Assembly: GCA_963170055.1 (NCBI GenBank)
Contig: CAUJGJ010000087.1
Location: forward strand, 1,521,601 to 1,544,100
Length of the DNA: 22,500 nucleotides
Direction: 5' to 3'
Source of the DNA: Halisarca cf. caerulea
Lineage: Eukaryota > Porifera > Demospongiae > Chondrillida > Halisarcidae
The position numbers and the translations under genes were made by a program. Below the pieces are notes generated by a model. That model ran no database searches. It saw only the letters and a program-made list of their open reading frames with translations, and had not been told where the DNA came from. Within the stretch, counting starts at the first letter, position 1. Each line of letters begins with the position of its first letter. Positions 1 through 7,762 of the stretch are shown here, piece by piece.

Positions 1-11
1 TTGCATATAAT

Positions 12-703
12 TAGGGGCGGATCCAAACATTTTCCAAAGGGGGTTCAGCTCTGCATAGCACTAGATAGATATTGTTCATTAATTCCCTAACCAACAGCTT
101 AATGAATCAAATAGCAAATGGCCCACATCTGTAAATCCAGCGTTTTCTTCTAAACGAACACTTTCGGTTGTAGATGTAGTCAGATGACACACGGAAATAA
201 CTAAATAACCATGTTGGAAAGGCTTCCCGAAGCTGGACCTGGCTCCCTTGCAAAAGTTGCCGGTTGTTCTGAATTTTCAGTGTTAATTTGTCTCAAAAGA
301 GTGGTACCGTCACACGTTTCGCCTTGCTCCTCAGGTGTGCTTAAATTTGTTAAACGTTATCTTTGTATTCTAACTGCCATTGACCCACGTGCGCATATGA
401 AGCCTGTACTGGCTGTAGGTGACGTCATCACAATATGGCGGTGAGAAGGGTGTGATTACGGGGAGCTACATATAAGAGGGATGATCGAAATTAGCTACTA
501 TTTGCTGCTGAGACTTATTCTATCATTATATTCTAGCCCTAGTGGGGGAAAGGCATGTGCTTCACAGCATTCTCCAAATATGGACTACAATACTTTTAGT
601 AGTAAAATGCTTACATGTTATATATTGTAGGAATTTAAAGTTTCTGCTGATAGGAAAGGGGGGGTTCACCTGAACCCCCTGAACTCCCCTAGATCCGTCC
701 CTG
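12..703. mobile_element. hAT-like non-autonomous DNA element
   Basis: Imperfect terminal inverted repeats bound this 692-bp stretch: AGGGGCGGATCCA at the left, and the reverse complement of the right end reads AGGGACGGATCTA (11 of 13 match). GGGGGTTCA recurs just inside both ends. The five bases ATAAT directly precede the left end (7-11) and follow the right end (704-708). The CAGGGRCGGATC-type terminus is familiar from hAT-like elements of invertebrates, but those make 8-bp target duplications and only 5 bp match here, so the superfamily is uncertain. No transposase is present. The interior carries a palindromic TGACGTCA at 420-427 followed by ATATGGCGG. It lies upstream of the receptor tail exon, presumably in an intron. 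Confidence 0.5.
420..427. promoter_or_regulatory. CRE/ATF-type palindrome TGACGTCA
   Basis: A perfect TGACGTCA octamer lies inside the hAT-like element, followed by TCACAATATGGCGG. The context resembles the site at 7380. CREB/ATF binding is known for this octamer in animals; function here is inferred only. Confidence 0.3.
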
Positions 704-872
704 ATAATGTGCAATGTCATTCATTTATTAATATCTATGGTTGCATGTATCACTAAGTCGTGAGAGTCCCGAGAATGCGGGAGCAGATCAATGACATCAG
801 ACCCATAGTAGAAGTGTATGCTCAATTTTAACACTCCAGTCTCTCCTACATGATTTCTTTACACTTCTACAG

Positions 873-1135
873 CTAAATGTAATGTGTGTGCAACACCTCA
901 AAGTGCCATCATCATTCCAACAGCTCTAGCAGCTGTTGTACCATCTGTTTCCTTGATACTTTCCAACATCATAAGTGTAGTTGTTGTCTTCTTCTTGACA
1001 AGACACTGTTACAAAAACACATTTCAGACAAGTTCTTCTGCAAAGCGTGAAGATATCTATGATCAAGTGCAAGAAGGGAAGGCTTATGAAGACATTACAA
1101 TGACTGACAGTCCAGCTTATGGCCCAGTCAAGTAG
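873..1135 (+). CDS. Last exon of a receptor: transmembrane segment and tyrosine-rich tail
   Basis: This is a terminal coding exon of a cell-surface protein; the ectodomain exons lie left of the window. The acceptor TTCTACAG ends at 872. The exon opens with two bases completing a codon (phase 1), then reads KCNVCATPQS and runs to TAG at 1133-1135, with AATAAA 33 bases later. It encodes an outer linker, a hydrophobic segment (SLILSNIISVVVVFFL), a basic stop-transfer TRHCYK, and a roughly 40-residue tail. The tail has three tyrosines, each in Y-x-x-[V/I]: YDQV, YEDI and YGPV. The first two are separated by five residues, close to but not matching an ITAM. The second copy at 17805 shares 64 of the 80 residues from TPQS onward, and its locus has fibronectin-III-like exons upstream, so a similar ectodomain is inferred. 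The ligand is unknown. The tail suggests phosphotyrosine signalling through SH2 or PTB proteins. Confidence 0.7.
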
Positions 1136-1167
1136 TGAAAGAAAGTACATGTCATTAAGTGAGTAGC

Positions 1168-1173
1168 AATAAA
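1168..1173 (+). terminator. Polyadenylation signal AATAAA
   Basis: The hexamer AATAAA lies 33 bases after the stop of the receptor tail exon. The same hexamer is conserved at the matching place in the second copy (18104-18109). Confidence 0.55.
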
Positions 1174-1377
1174 TATTGTATGTGTTGTGACATTGCATGA
1201 TATAATTGCAGACCGGTGTGTTTTTGGTTGTCTTTTATTATAATACTGTAGCTAAATAATAATATTATTACTATTATTATTATTTTGATTATTAATCTCT
1301 TTATTATAGATCTATTATACTTAGTACTGAATATGCATGCTTCCAGACATACAGTACATGGCATTCCCATTTTTTAT

Positions 1378-1378
<1 letters not shown>

Positions 1379-1448
<70 letters not shown>
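1379..1448. repeat. (CA)n microsatellite
   Basis: An uninterrupted CA dinucleotide run of about 70 bases. It follows the receptor exon at the same relative place as the CA tract at 18270-18388, so it predates the duplication. Long open frames across it are artefacts of the dinucleotide repeat. Confidence 0.97.
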
Positions 1449-1450
<2 letters not shown>

Positions 1451-1593
1451 ACATTGTATACACACAGACACTTATTTTATTACTGTATAATTTATAGAAA
1501 AGGCCCTACTTGAGTGTCAAAATCAGCATTGAATGGTCTAAAATGGCCTCAAATATAACCTTATATAACCCAAAACTGACAAATTTTCCCCGG

Positions 1594-1623
1594 AGAGGGG
1601 GGGGTCATGCCCCCCCCCCCCCC
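1594..1623. repeat. G-run/C-run inverted tract
   Basis: A run of eight G is followed by TCAT and about 15 C, a short near-palindrome able to fold. It is the only notable feature between the CA repeat and the element starting at 1645; the rest of 1449-1644 shows no gene. Confidence 0.6.
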
Positions 1624-1644
1624 TAGTTACTTAAATATAATATA

Positions 1645-1820
1645 CAGTAAAATCTCGATAATTAGAACCATGATAATTAGAATATCTGGCTTAATTCAAA
1701 CATTGATGAATGTACGGTTCCTAATGTAGGGAGTACATATGTGGCTGGTTAATTAGAACTTATGGATAATTAGAACTTTTTTACCGGAAAATCAAGGTTC
1801 TAATTAAACAGATTTCACTG
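1645..1820. mobile_element. Pogo/Tigger-like MITE (176 bp)
   Basis: The ends are inverted: CAGTAAAATCTCGATAATTA at the left, and the right end read in reverse complement is CAGTGAAATCTGTTTAATTA; both continue GAACC. TA dinucleotides flank both ends (1643-1644 and 1821-1822). TA target sites and CAGT termini are typical of Tc1/mariner-pogo elements. Internal ATAATTAGAA units recur. There is no coding capacity; it is presumably mobilised by a pogo transposase encoded elsewhere. Confidence 0.75.
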
Positions 1821-1843
1821 TACATATATTATATATATACCCC

Positions 1844-2578
1844 TACGCATGTGGGACATGTCCGCGCTAATTCGAAGGTGTGAAAATTTTGGTCTTTTTT
1901 ACAGCTTCTGTTCTCAACTTGCAGAATCTTCAGAGCGTCAAATGTAGGCTTAACATGTAGGCAGACACATAAGCGTTTCGACGATTACCCTTTCGAAAGA
2001 CCTGATTCAAGTGCGCAGAAGCTACTAAAGTTTTACTAACCCCTACTACAAAGCGAACCGCTTTGGGTGATAGATGGAGGAACGCTTTCAAGACTACTTT
2101 TGCACATAAATCGCTATAGCAAAACATTTACTAACTTTTCCATGCGGCAGCAAAGACAATTCCTCTCCAAAGCCGAGATCTGTAATATTGGCCCTCAAAA
2201 GACAAACTTCAAGCGCCTATAACTTAGGACAGGAACAAAAGCTCTCTTGCTGCCACATGGAAAAGTTGTATCCTCCAGATGGCTCAAAGTTGGCACCAAG
2301 AAACTGCCTCTAGCTTGTTCCCTCGTGCATCACCCAGCCGAAAACTAAAATTCTGAAGAACATTCAGTTTAGTCACAAGCGAGCATGTGACAGAGCAACC
2401 GTGACGACACAAAACGTCACTAAACGCGGATTTGGTATTCGTATACGCCCGAATATCAGTCTAAATCACGAGAAAAATGCGTGACTAATAACTTGTAGGC
2501 GCCGAAAAATAATGTTTTATCACTATGCAAACTCAGGAGCGTTATCATAACAAATCTGGACATGTCCCACATGCGTAC
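1844..2578. mobile_element. Non-autonomous DNA element with perfect 20-bp inverted ends
   Basis: TACGCATGTGGGACATGTCC at 1844-1863 is matched exactly in reverse complement at 2559-2578. If the outer TA is the target duplication, the element proper is 1846-2576. A second internal inverted pair (AACTTTTCCATG.GGCAGCAA, about 2132-2155 and 2240-2270) lets the centre fold. No convincing gene is inside. The family is not recognised. A related CATGTGGGACATGTC string occurs at about 12103-12118. Confidence 0.7.
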
Positions 2579-2634
2579 ACTCCATGGCCATACACTGTAT
2601 GCATACATTATATATATATATATATATATATATA

Positions 2635-3118
2635 CAGTGGGCCCCACTTAATCGCATAACAGTTAAAGGAATATTCTGGTTAATGGAATATAATCTCCAA
2701 GTACAGAATCATTTGTATATATGCACTGTAGTAAAAGAACTGCTTAAAGGAATACCACTTAAAGGAATATTCTGGATATAGGAATAAAAATTTCACATCA
2801 CTTATATTCCAAGAGTATATAAACCATACTGCTTATAAGAATAGCATTGTAAATGCAGGTTTATCCGAGTCAGATATAGCTACCCTACAACAAAAAATCA
2901 ATAACATTGCTCATTACTTCTTAAAATTCCCATTTTAAACAGGTTATCCAATTCACTGCAAATGTTTATGTTGCTCACACATACAAACATACATTAAATA
3001 TACATAAAGACCGGCCCCACTATTGGCACAGCAGGAAGGTATGTTCTGGATAAAGGAATATTCTGGATAATGGAATAATTCTGCCTGGTCCAGAGGGTAT
3101 GCGATTAACAGGGGCCCA

Positions 3119-3121
<3 letters not shown>
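2635..3121. mobile_element. Pogo/Tigger-like MITE (487 bp) inside an AT repeat
   Basis: The termini are CAGTGGGCCCCACTTAATCG and, in reverse complement at the right, CAGTGGGCCCCTGTTAATCG, with TA on both sides. The flanks are (AT)n tracts (2609-2634 and 3122-3160), so the element apparently landed in an AT microsatellite. Inside, the phrase AAAGGAATATTCTGG recurs at least three times with variants. CAGTGG...TTAATCG ends are typical of pogo/Tigger elements. There is no open frame of note. Confidence 0.8.

Positions 3122-3160
<39 letters not shown>
3122..3160. repeat. (AT)n microsatellite
   Basis: A pure AT run directly after the right end of the MITE; it pairs with the AT run at 2609-2634 on the other side. 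Confidence 0.9.
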
Positions 3161-3163
<3 letters not shown>

Positions 3164-3262
3164 TGTAAACTCTATCATCACTGTACAGGCATGCGTTTTA
3201 TATATTATAGATGTCTAGGATACTATACATACATGGATCTGCCCCTCTACGCATACCTAAGA

Positions 3263-3301
3263 TACACACACACACGCACACACGCACGTACGTGTACACA
3301 T

Positions 3302-3350
<49 letters not shown>
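3263..3350. repeat. (CA)n microsatellite with CG interruptions
   Basis: A CA array interrupted near 3276-3302 by CG-containing variants, then a pure CA run from 3303 to 3350. Confidence 0.93.
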
Positions 3351-3354
<4 letters not shown>

Positions 3355-3485
3355 TAACTTGTAACTTGTAATGCCACAGCCTGCAGTGCGGGCTATATTG
3401 TGAGGCTATATTGTGGGGCGAGCCACCAGACATCAGTGAGGGAGAGACCCACTGGATATGGGCCCAGCTGCCCCCACCATCCAAG

Positions 3486-3486
<1 letters not shown>
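3350..3486. repeat. GC-richer insert between two CA arrays, with a heptamer tail
   Basis: Three tandem ACTTGTA units (3350-3370) are followed by about 115 bases of clearly GC-richer, non-repetitive DNA containing GAGGCTATATTGTGGG and a nearby duplicate phrase GGGCTATATTGTG. A short unique body beside a heptamer tail resembles a short retroposon in reverse orientation, but no tRNA-type promoter boxes could be confirmed, so the identity is open. Confidence 0.35.
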
Positions 3487-3555
<69 letters not shown>

Positions 3556-3620
3556 ACACACACACACATACATGCGCATGCACACACACACACACACACA
3601 CACGCGCGCGCACGCGCACA
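3487..3620. repeat. (CA)n microsatellite, partly (CG)-rich at the end
   Basis: A CA array interrupted by TACA and TGCGCATG, ending in CGCGCGCGCACGCGCACA. Histidine/threonine and valine/cysteine frames across it are artefacts. Confidence 0.95.
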
Positions 3621-3818
3621 TATGTATTTGCCCCCTATATATCACACTTTGTACCCTATAGACCTTTTTCCAGTTCCGCAGTAACCTAGGAAATGGAAAT
3701 TCCCTTAGCCACTCGTACAACTTGGTAGGCAAGAGGCGAATATATTACAGTAGTAAACCGTCGATAGAAATCGATTCGATTTGCTACGATACTTTCGAAT
3801 TCGAGCTTTTCTCAAAGA

Positions 3819-5200
3819 ATGCCAAAGTCTTGTTGTGTTGTTGGCTGTGTCAATCGTCACTCGAAAGACTCCATTTACCACTTTTACCGCTTTCCAACGA
3901 ACAAAGTTCAAAAGGAGCGATGGATATCTGCTGTACGTCAGGTGAATCCAGATGGGACGCCTTGGTCTCCATCCGCAGGGGACCGAATTTGCTCAGTTCA
4001 TTTTGTCGATGGGCAAAAGAATAATGACCCCACACATCCAGCCTACATACCCACGTTGTATATGACTGGTAAGGCGAATCCTATTTCGGGAGAAGCGGAT
4101 GTAGACTTACATGATTCGATAGATGAATCTTTGAGAAGATTCACGCGACGTCTAGATAGGAAGCGCCTCCAAGAACTCCGTGTTCAAAATGAGGAAAACG
4201 ATGACAACAAGCTGGATATGTTTAGGAAGAATTTTGTCAAAGAACATAACTACGCAGCCCTTGATTCAACAGTGGATTCTGGAGTGTCCTTGTTACCTCC
4301 TTCAAAGAGGCCCACTCGTGACAGTTTATATGTACCATTATTCCAGGATGCAGGTATGGCTATGAGTTGTGTGAAAATGTGATTGTGTCTGCATGCATGG
4401 AGCAGTTTCCATGCCATGGCAATGTGCTTCTGTGTCATTTGGTCATTTGCCGTTTGTCTGTATAGAATGTCAGACTGAAACTACAGCAGTCCAAAATGAC
4501 CCAATGGGATTACAGTTGGGGCAATTACAGGAAGAAAAGAAGAAACTAGAAGACAAAATCCTGCATCAAGTACTCTCAGAGGAATTGCTGTCAACAAGTG
4601 ATCAGCTGACAAGGTTTTATACTGGATTTGCTAATTATGGAGCCTTCCATGCCTTTGTTGACTATATTTCTCCAAAAGCATTAAGGTTGAAAAGTAAAAG
4701 AAGCCAACATTCATCAAGTGATGGTGATTCTAGTTACAATAATGCATCTGGACCTAAGCCGTGGTCATCACTATCAATTGGAGACCAGCTACTTTGTGTC
4801 CTAGCTAAGTTGAGACTAGGTGTTCCATCGTTGGATATAGCAACACGAGTGGGTATAAGTGTAGCCACTTTCAGTCGACTGTTCAGCATATGGATACCAT
4901 TTCTATCTTGTGAATTATGACTTTTGTTCCCTTTCCCTTCTCGTCAACTGGTGGACTCTTGGATGACGTGTTCATTTAGGTCTAGATATCCTAACACCAG
5001 GATCATTATTGATTGCTTTGAGATCCAGTGTCAACGCCCATCTGGGCTCATGAATCAATCCGTCACCTTTTCAGATTACAAAAGTCGCAATACATTCAAG
5101 GTTCTCCTTGGATGTACACCGTCAGGTCTTGTTTCATTTGTGTCTGAAACATATGGAGGAAGAAAATCTGACAAAGAAATAACTATGCATTCTGGTCTCC
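3819..5200 (+). pseudogene. THAP-domain DDE transposase, broken
   Basis: Two exons, 3819-4353 and 4466-about 5200, join across a 112-base GT-AG intron (CAG/GTATGG and TGTATAG/AA) in phase 1, keeping frame. Residues 1-81 form a THAP zinc finger: C6, C10, C58-x2-H61, W35, and the closing AYIPTLY box. Next come a basic/coiled linker and a helix-turn-helix segment (LSIGDQLLCVLAKLRLGV...DIATRVGISVATFSRLF), then the start of a DDE_4-type nuclease domain: IIIDCFEI with the first catalytic Asp at 5011-5013, then FSDYKSRNTFKVLLG and SDKEI. An in-frame TGA at 4918-4920 interrupts ELxLLFPFPSR; CGA to TGA is the simplest origin. After about 5200 the frame runs into the antisense of the SAP gene, so the later catalytic acids are missing. 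The protein would have bound the element's ends and cut DNA; this copy cannot. Confidence 0.85.
4354..4465 (+). other. Intron of the THAP transposase
   Basis: A 112-base GT-AG intron. Removing it joins G from exon 1 to AA of exon 2 (Glu) and continues CQTETTAVQ in frame. It contains several near-identical GCATGCATGG/CCATGCCATGG phrases. Both borders are supported by frame continuity. Confidence 0.75.
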
Positions 5201-5371
5201 GATATCTGCTTTCCTGGAGACACCCGACAGTTTCACCGATGCCCGTTTAGCGACGGCACGAAGCTCAGGTACGTTACGTGAAGAGAGCCTGTGCTTAAGG
5301 AAAGCAAGATTTTCATCGTTGCAGTCTTTCGCTGCTACCAAAGATTCTTGCAAGTCGTCCAAATCAGCCAT
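5201..5371 (-). pseudogene. N-terminal fragment of a SAP-domain protein, second gene of the transposon
   Basis: On the minus strand ATG at 5371 opens MADLDDLQESLVAAKD, a short acidic helix, followed by a SAP-like helix-extended-loop-helix: NVPELRAVAKRASVKLSGVS then RKADI. SAP motifs bind AT-rich DNA. The reading stops making family sense after about GDQ (near 5200), where the sequence becomes the transposase C-terminal side read backwards. It lies inside the same terminal repeats and converges on the transposase, so it is probably the accessory protein of the element. In sponge and cnidarian transposons such N-termini precede SWIM or YqaJ nuclease domains; that part is absent here. The SAP call is by pattern only. 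Confidence 0.6.
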
Positions 5372-5455
5372 TTAGAACAAACGGAGGCTCATACTATCCA
5401 AAACGAGGTATTTATGACAACCGCTGTAAAAGCTTTCTGCCTACCAAAAGCTAAA

Positions 5456-5483
5456 TTACGCAATGTTTGCTCGCATTGCGTAA
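5456..5483. repeat. Perfect subterminal hairpin in the ISL2EU-type element
   Basis: TTACGCAATG and CATTGCGTAA form a perfect 10-bp stem around an 8-base loop, just inside the right terminal repeat. It may be a transposase-binding or folding signal. Confidence 0.7.
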
Positions 5484-5619
5484 CAACTGGAAAAAGGTCT
5501 ATATATACCATATCTGTAGAATATATACCTTGTTCGTTCTAAAAATTCGTCATTCAATTCTCGTCAGCCCCTTTGGTTTATTTATATCCCAACCCTGTCG
5601 AATTAGCAGCCATTCTAAT

Positions 5620-6050
5620 ACTAAGTCTTTCTTATTACAAACATATAGCATCACTCTCAGGCTGCTCTCACCCGGTAAGCCAACTGCAGCTATATATTTA
5701 AGCATTTCCTTCCCACTTGTCTTCACAATGACATTTGAATATTCTGGCCAGAACAATAATTATTATGTATATCAATGCTACAAAGCTGCATACTACATAC
5801 TGTTACTGATACTGTGGACACTCATTTACCCACTTCCTTCACTTTGTAAACTGAATTCCTCCACACAGAGTAGACACTTATGGATATGTACATCTGATTG
5901 TATTAATGCATTTTTAAATTACTTGTACAGCTAGGATAATGCTACAATAAGGTGTTTAGAATAATTATCTATATTACTTTCAAATTGGTAATGCATGCAT
6001 TCACCAGACTTTATTGAATTATAATATCCCTACAATTTATAATATAACAT
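5620..6050 (+). repeat. Segmental duplication block B, copy 1
   Basis: This stretch matches 22120-22500 in the same orientation. Shared phrases include CTTCCCACTTGTCTTCAC, GAATTCCTCCACACAGA, TCTGATTGTATTAATGCAT and AATAAGGTGTTTAGAATAAT, in the same order with small indels. The copy at the right is cut by the window end. It contains an open frame on + (5467-5934) rich in Leu/Ile/Tyr/Ser, but the frame is not kept in the second copy, so it is not called a gene. It is probably intergenic or 3'-flanking DNA of the duplicated receptor locus. Confidence 0.75.
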
Positions 6051-6900
6051 TCACTTCGAAAGTATAATCGGAAGTGGTAGAAGATTACGTGTCCCCTTAA
6101 TTATGTAATGCCATATATTTTGCAAGCATATATGAAAGATTCCTCATTTGCATATAACATTATGTACTAAGTTTAATGATTTAATTATAGCTGTACTTAA
6201 CAATAGTGTTAAGAATGGATAATAATTATTATTCCTGTTTTATATCTCTTAGTTTATTATAGGCGGCACTTAATCACTATCACCACTACTTCCACTGCCA
6301 ATACCGTTACCACTACCACTTCTTCTTCACATTCACTGTCACTTCCACTGTCACTACCTGTAGTGGGTGAAAATTTCCCAAAGAGTACAACGTTGCAAAA
6401 CTGAAAAGAGAATGAAAACATGCACATACAAACACATTCAACAATTCACAATGTTTTAAACTTATTTAATAAGTACCATAATCTATTGGAAATATCAACA
6501 AGTCCCAACCTATATAAGCCATCTTTTCAATCAACCTAATATAAGCAATCTTTTCATGATTTATGGTAATACCGTAAACTACGTTTATGTGCATATATGC
6601 TATTAGCAATCCTCCAGTCGCTCAGCAGCATGAATGTGCGAGTGCATACATTCAAGTTATCTGCAGTGAACATTTCGAGCAAGAAAGGGGTCAATATTAT
6701 AGCTGGTCCAAGACAGGAATTATTTTTAAATTCGAAAATTTCTGATTTGCAGCAAAAAGTGCATTGATATTATTATAGCAATTAACTATAATAGCAAAAA
6801 ATGCATCATTCACGTACACGCATTGTAGTTTTTGTAATTAGCATTGTTGACTAATTAAATGTATATGGCACTGTACAAAAGCAAGTAAATATATAATGAT
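6051..6900. other. AT-rich stretch without a clear gene
   Basis: Apart from the possible exon at 6270-6357, no coding pattern, repeat pair or element end was recognised here. Confidence 0.5.
6270..6357 (-). CDS. Possible last exon, acidic Ser/Asp/Gly-rich
   Basis: Reading the minus strand, CCACTACAG gives an acceptor before 6357. The exon would start SDSGSDSECEEE and, after a 2-base frame change, end GSGNGIGSGSSGDSD and TAA (6270-6272). AATAAA follows 11 bases after the stop (minus strand, 6253-6258). The composition suits a disordered acidic C-terminus, and the frame change suggests decay or simply a low-complexity purine tract. It lies downstream of the P2X7-like gene on the same strand and could be its end, but nothing proves linkage. 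Confidence 0.25.
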
Positions 6901-6975
6901 TATAGTTTCAGTCAATCTTCTTGGGCCTCCAGGAATCCAGTGTATAATTGGCCCGATTCTCCTTGGTACTCGTGC

Positions 6976-7320
6976 CTAATTCAACTCGCTGCACAGGCAG
7001 GAATGACCTGTGCATGAAATGTCTTTCATGCATGGCCATTCTAAAGCAGTTTGCAGCACTTCTGGGTCCAGGCAAACTACAACGAAGCTGAGATGGTCTG
7101 TGATACATATGTAAGGTCCAATTATCTGGAAAATTTTGGACACTTCTTGGCAGCAGACGCTCTCCATCTCCAAAGTCATTGCAGGACAGTTTCCACACGA
7201 TCACCACCTATTGTGACCACGTCTGATTCCGGAAAGCTCAGTGCGCCCTTGTTCCTGCCTGTCATCTTCATTTCCGAGCCTTTCGCGAACGCTCTCCAGT
7301 TTTCCGTAGATCATTAAAGG
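6976..7320 (-). pseudogene. P2X7-C-terminal-like zinc domain, exon 2, broken
   Basis: The minus-strand acceptor CTCTTCTAG precedes 7320, and the exon starts PLMIYGKLESVRERLG in phase 0. It then reads GIRRGHNRW, TGA (7201-7203), SCGNCPAM, MESVCCQEV, then ITDHLSFVVVCLDPEVLQTA, and ends at a stop at 6976-6978. W-C-x-CGNC, ESxCCxE and the ITxHxxFxxVCLxxxVLxTA box are the hallmarks I know from the C-terminal cytoplasmic domain of P2X7 receptors and the many P2X7-like soluble proteins of sponges and cnidarians. There the domain binds Zn and guanine nucleotides (in P2X7). The TGA stands where Cys is expected (TGC to TGA). Downstream, 6905-6975 seems to continue the domain in shifted frames (KENR..., LEA..D). 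It is inactive as read. Confidence 0.6.
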
Positions 7321-7379
7321 CTAGAAGAGGTACAGTTCTACACGGTGCGCCATAGTAATTCTTGTTCGGTTTACAGTAG

Positions 7380-7387
7380 TGACGTCA
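7380..7387. promoter_or_regulatory. CRE/ATF-type palindrome TGACGTCA
   Basis: A perfect octamer followed by TCAACATGGC, similar in layout to the site at 420. It lies inside the intron of the P2X7-like relic. A short open frame (ATGGCTACC..., 12 codons) follows on +. Confidence 0.3.
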
Positions 7388-7630
7388 TCAACATGGCTAC
7401 CCAAACCGACGTTTTACCATCTTTGGAGTAGAATTTCTCCCAAACGGTAATACACACGACGCTTTAACAGCAACCTGGCTAGTTTTACAGCATTTACTAT
7501 GTTTTGAACCCCATTTGATTTTTGGTGGCAGTGTCCCTTTAATGTTATATATTTTTGCTCCCCTGAGCTAACACTGTCACTGTTATCATTAGTCCTCCCC
7601 TGTACTTCAATTTGCTCCCCCACTTCCTAC

Positions 7631-7762
7631 CTGGACCAACTCCCTCAGCTCTTCTGTAGATATGTTGAGGCTTTTCTCCTGCTCCGAGTAGTCCATAATT
7701 TTGCGTATATGTACAGCTGCAATCATACCCCCACATGCATCTGCCTGTGACGCGTGAAACAT
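7631..7762 (-). CDS. Probable first exon of the P2X7-C-terminal-like gene
   Basis: Minus-strand ATG at 7762 opens MFHASQADACGGMIAAV and continues for 44 codons through MDYSEQEKSLNISTEELREL to VQ, ending at a good donor CCAG/GTAGGA (7630). The phase is 0, exactly matching the acceptor at 7320, so the two exons splice in frame as ...ELVQ-PLMIYGKL... . The helical, charged STEELREL segment suits the region that usually precedes the Cys-rich domain in P2X7-like proteins. The exon itself is undamaged. The start could lie upstream, since the frame is also open to about 7799. Confidence 0.45.

Larger units (their letters stand above)
730..1450 (+). repeat. Segmental duplication block A, copy 1
   Basis: This block matches 17650-18390 in the same orientation. 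The match includes the intron before the receptor tail exon (TCTATGG...ATCACTAA, GAGAGTC.CGAGAATGC, CTCCAGTCTCTCCT), the exon itself, its 3' flank with AATAAA, and a following ATATGCATGC and CA-repeat segment. Divergence is moderate with small indels, so the duplication is not recent. Together with block B (5620-6050 and 22120-22500) it marks a tandem duplication with a period of roughly 16.5-16.9 kb. Confidence 0.75.
3661..5499. mobile_element. ISL2EU-type DNA transposon, internally deleted (1839 bp)
   Basis: The 13-bp ends are perfect inverted repeats: GACCTTTTTCCAG at 3661-3673 and CTGGAAAAAGGTC at 5487-5499, flanked by TA (TATA left, TATATATA right). A second shared phrase TTGGTAGGCA lies inside both ends (about 3722-3731, and reversed about 5440-5449). 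It carries a THAP/DDE transposase on + and the N-terminus of a SAP-domain protein on -, converging near 5200. As I recall from the literature, ISL2EU elements have TA target sites and encode a transposase plus a second YqaJ-nuclease-type protein. The superfamily name rests on that match and not on a search. With ends intact but both genes cut short, it is an internally deleted copy. Confidence 0.75.

Noticed and set aside
211..444. 77-codon open frame on + inside the hAT-like element
   Set aside because: No family resemblance, no splice or promoter support beyond a CRE octamer at its end, and it lies in a non-autonomous element.
873..1135. Calling the receptor tail a true ITAM
   Set aside because: The spacing between YDQV and YEDI is five residues and the first box ends in Val, outside the strict YxxL/I-x(6-12)-YxxL/I consensus.
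3257..3732. Several open frames of His/Thr or Cys/Val repeats on both strands
   Set aside because: They are translations of CA/TG microsatellites; all frames of a dinucleotide repeat stay open without coding meaning. The same applies at 1285-1497, 18171-18444 and 21769-22114.
5467..5934. 155-codon open frame on + starting in the right end of the ISL2EU-type element
   Set aside because: It crosses a transposon border and is not kept open in the duplicated block at 22120-22500; composition is that of AT-rich non-coding DNA.
6908..7207. 99-codon minus frame overlapping the P2X7-like exon, also open directly after an AG
   Set aside because: The overlapping frame holds the recognisable P2X7-like Cys and VCL motifs; this one has none, so it is a shadow frame.
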